Positions 6,247 through 6,603 of a stretch of DNA of 6,603 bases are shown here, in pieces. The position numbers were made by a program, and so were the translations under genes. This DNA is from Planctomycetales bacterium (GTDB lineage Bacteria; Planctomycetota; Planctomycetia; Pirellulales; Thermoguttaceae): NCBI GenBank assembly GCA_007122045.1, contig SKJM01000193.1:1-6603 (forward strand), written 5' to 3'. Below the pieces are notes generated by a model. It was not told the origin of the DNA and did no database searches. It saw only the letters and a program-made list of their open reading frames with translations. Positions within the stretch are counted from its first letter, which is position 1, and the number at the start of each line of letters is the position of its first letter.

Positions 6247-6282
6247 CCGGCGCCGCTCGGCGATCACCGGCCGGCGCCGGCC
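6247..6282 (-). repeat. GC-rich inverted repeats in the 87-nt intergenic spacer
   Basis: A perfect 14-bp palindrome, GGCCGGCGCCGGCC, lies at 6269-6282, and CCGGCGCC at 6247-6254 can pair with GGCGCCGG at 6273-6280 around an 18-nt loop. The two foldings exclude each other. No T run follows, so this is not a standard intrinsic terminator; it may be an mRNA processing or stability hairpin between the first and second genes. It ends about 24 nt before the start codon of the next gene. Confidence 0.4.
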
Positions 6283-6310
6283 TTCGTGCTCAAAAGCCAA
6301 CCCTTTGGGT

Positions 6311-6603
6311 TCAAACAGGGGGCGGCGCCCCGCCGACCGGGGCACCCGGCTCCGGTTCCTCACTGAGCGGCTGCTCGTGCTCCGCCTCCCGCTGTTGCTC
6401 TTCCTCGAGCCGCTTCTGCATCCGTTCGGTGGGCGTCATCGGGTTCCAGGCGAACTCGACCACGAAGTCGAATCGCAACAGCTTCACGGTATTCCCGTCC
6501 GCCGTTTCCGTTTGCCCTGCGCTTTCGCCGTGCCGCACCGTGCCGCGGCGCGGCTCCCATTCGCCGGCCAGGTGCGGGGTCAGGTTCACCACCTCCTCCT
6601 CGA
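6311..6603 (-). CDS. C-terminal part of an unrecognised protein (N-terminus beyond right edge), possibly of the same envelope assembly
   Basis: About 96 residues are visible, ending at TGA 6313-6311. The frame stays open to the window edge (Glu-Glu-Glu just before VVNLTPHLAGEW), so a GTG at 6592-6590 is more likely an internal Val codon than a start. A strand-rich stretch, VKLLRFDFVVEFAWNP, is followed by a charged helix (TPTERMQKRLEEEQQREAEH) and a Pro/Glu-rich end. The FVVEFAWNP ending resembles VEVFGIIYVYNPP in the next gene's C-terminal domain, which may mean a shared fold. The gene lies 87 nt upstream of the two membrane proteins on the same strand, so it is probably in the same operon. 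Family cannot be named from this fragment; a pilus-assembly-type protein is one guess. Confidence 0.75.
   Translation of the reverse strand, partial: EEEVVNLTPHLAGEWEPRRGTVRHGESAGQTETADGNTVKLLRFDFVVEFAWNPMTPTERMQKRLEEEQQREAEHEQPLSEEPEPGAPVGGAPPPV

Noticed and set aside
6311..6592. Complete small gene starting at GTG 6592
   Set aside because: The frame remains open to the edge with plausible residues (EEE) before the GTG. The GAGGAGGAGG there resembles a Shine-Dalgarno but is too close to that GTG and encodes Glu codons.

Overview
The window is GC-rich and tightly packed, with every supported gene on the minus strand. Base composition, the short gene overlaps, and two unusual single-pass proteins with long Pro/Gly/Arg/Met-rich linkers suggest a planctomycete, possibly of the Pirellulales. 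That placement rests on recalled family style and not on a search.

Layout in the direction of transcription (high to low coordinates). Positions 6603-6311 hold the C-terminus of a protein that enters from outside the window. After an 87-nt spacer with a strong GC inverted repeat come two long proteins, each with one N-terminal membrane segment (6223-4463 and 4466-2556), joined by a 4-nt ATGA overlap. A second ATGA overlap leads to a small soluble protein (2559-1894). Thirteen nucleotides later, behind a clear Shine-Dalgarno, comes hemG, an FAD-dependent protoporphyrinogen oxidase (1880-417). The spacing says that at least the last four genes form one operon. A modest hairpin with a short T run (369-341) probably ends it.

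The 178-bp gap at 239-416 holds that terminator and then a good sigma70-type promoter (-35 TTGACG, 17-nt spacer, -10 TATCCT) reading into a gene cut by the left edge. That gene (238-1) encodes a winged-helix-like DNA-binding N-terminus. A perfect 12-bp palindrome overlaps its -35 and an 18-bp near-palindrome covers the expected transcription start, which fits autoregulation.

How the genes work together: the bitopic proteins look like structural parts of an envelope assembly. Their topology (short cytoplasmic tail, one membrane helix, large exported part) resembles inner-membrane platform proteins of type IV pilus or type II secretion systems, but no sequence signature proves this. The small soluble protein has two clear copies of one domain plus a C-terminal Cys/His cluster, and has no recognised family. 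HemG, an enzyme of heme synthesis, may only share the transcript. The least described parts are the bitopic pair and the duplicated-domain protein.
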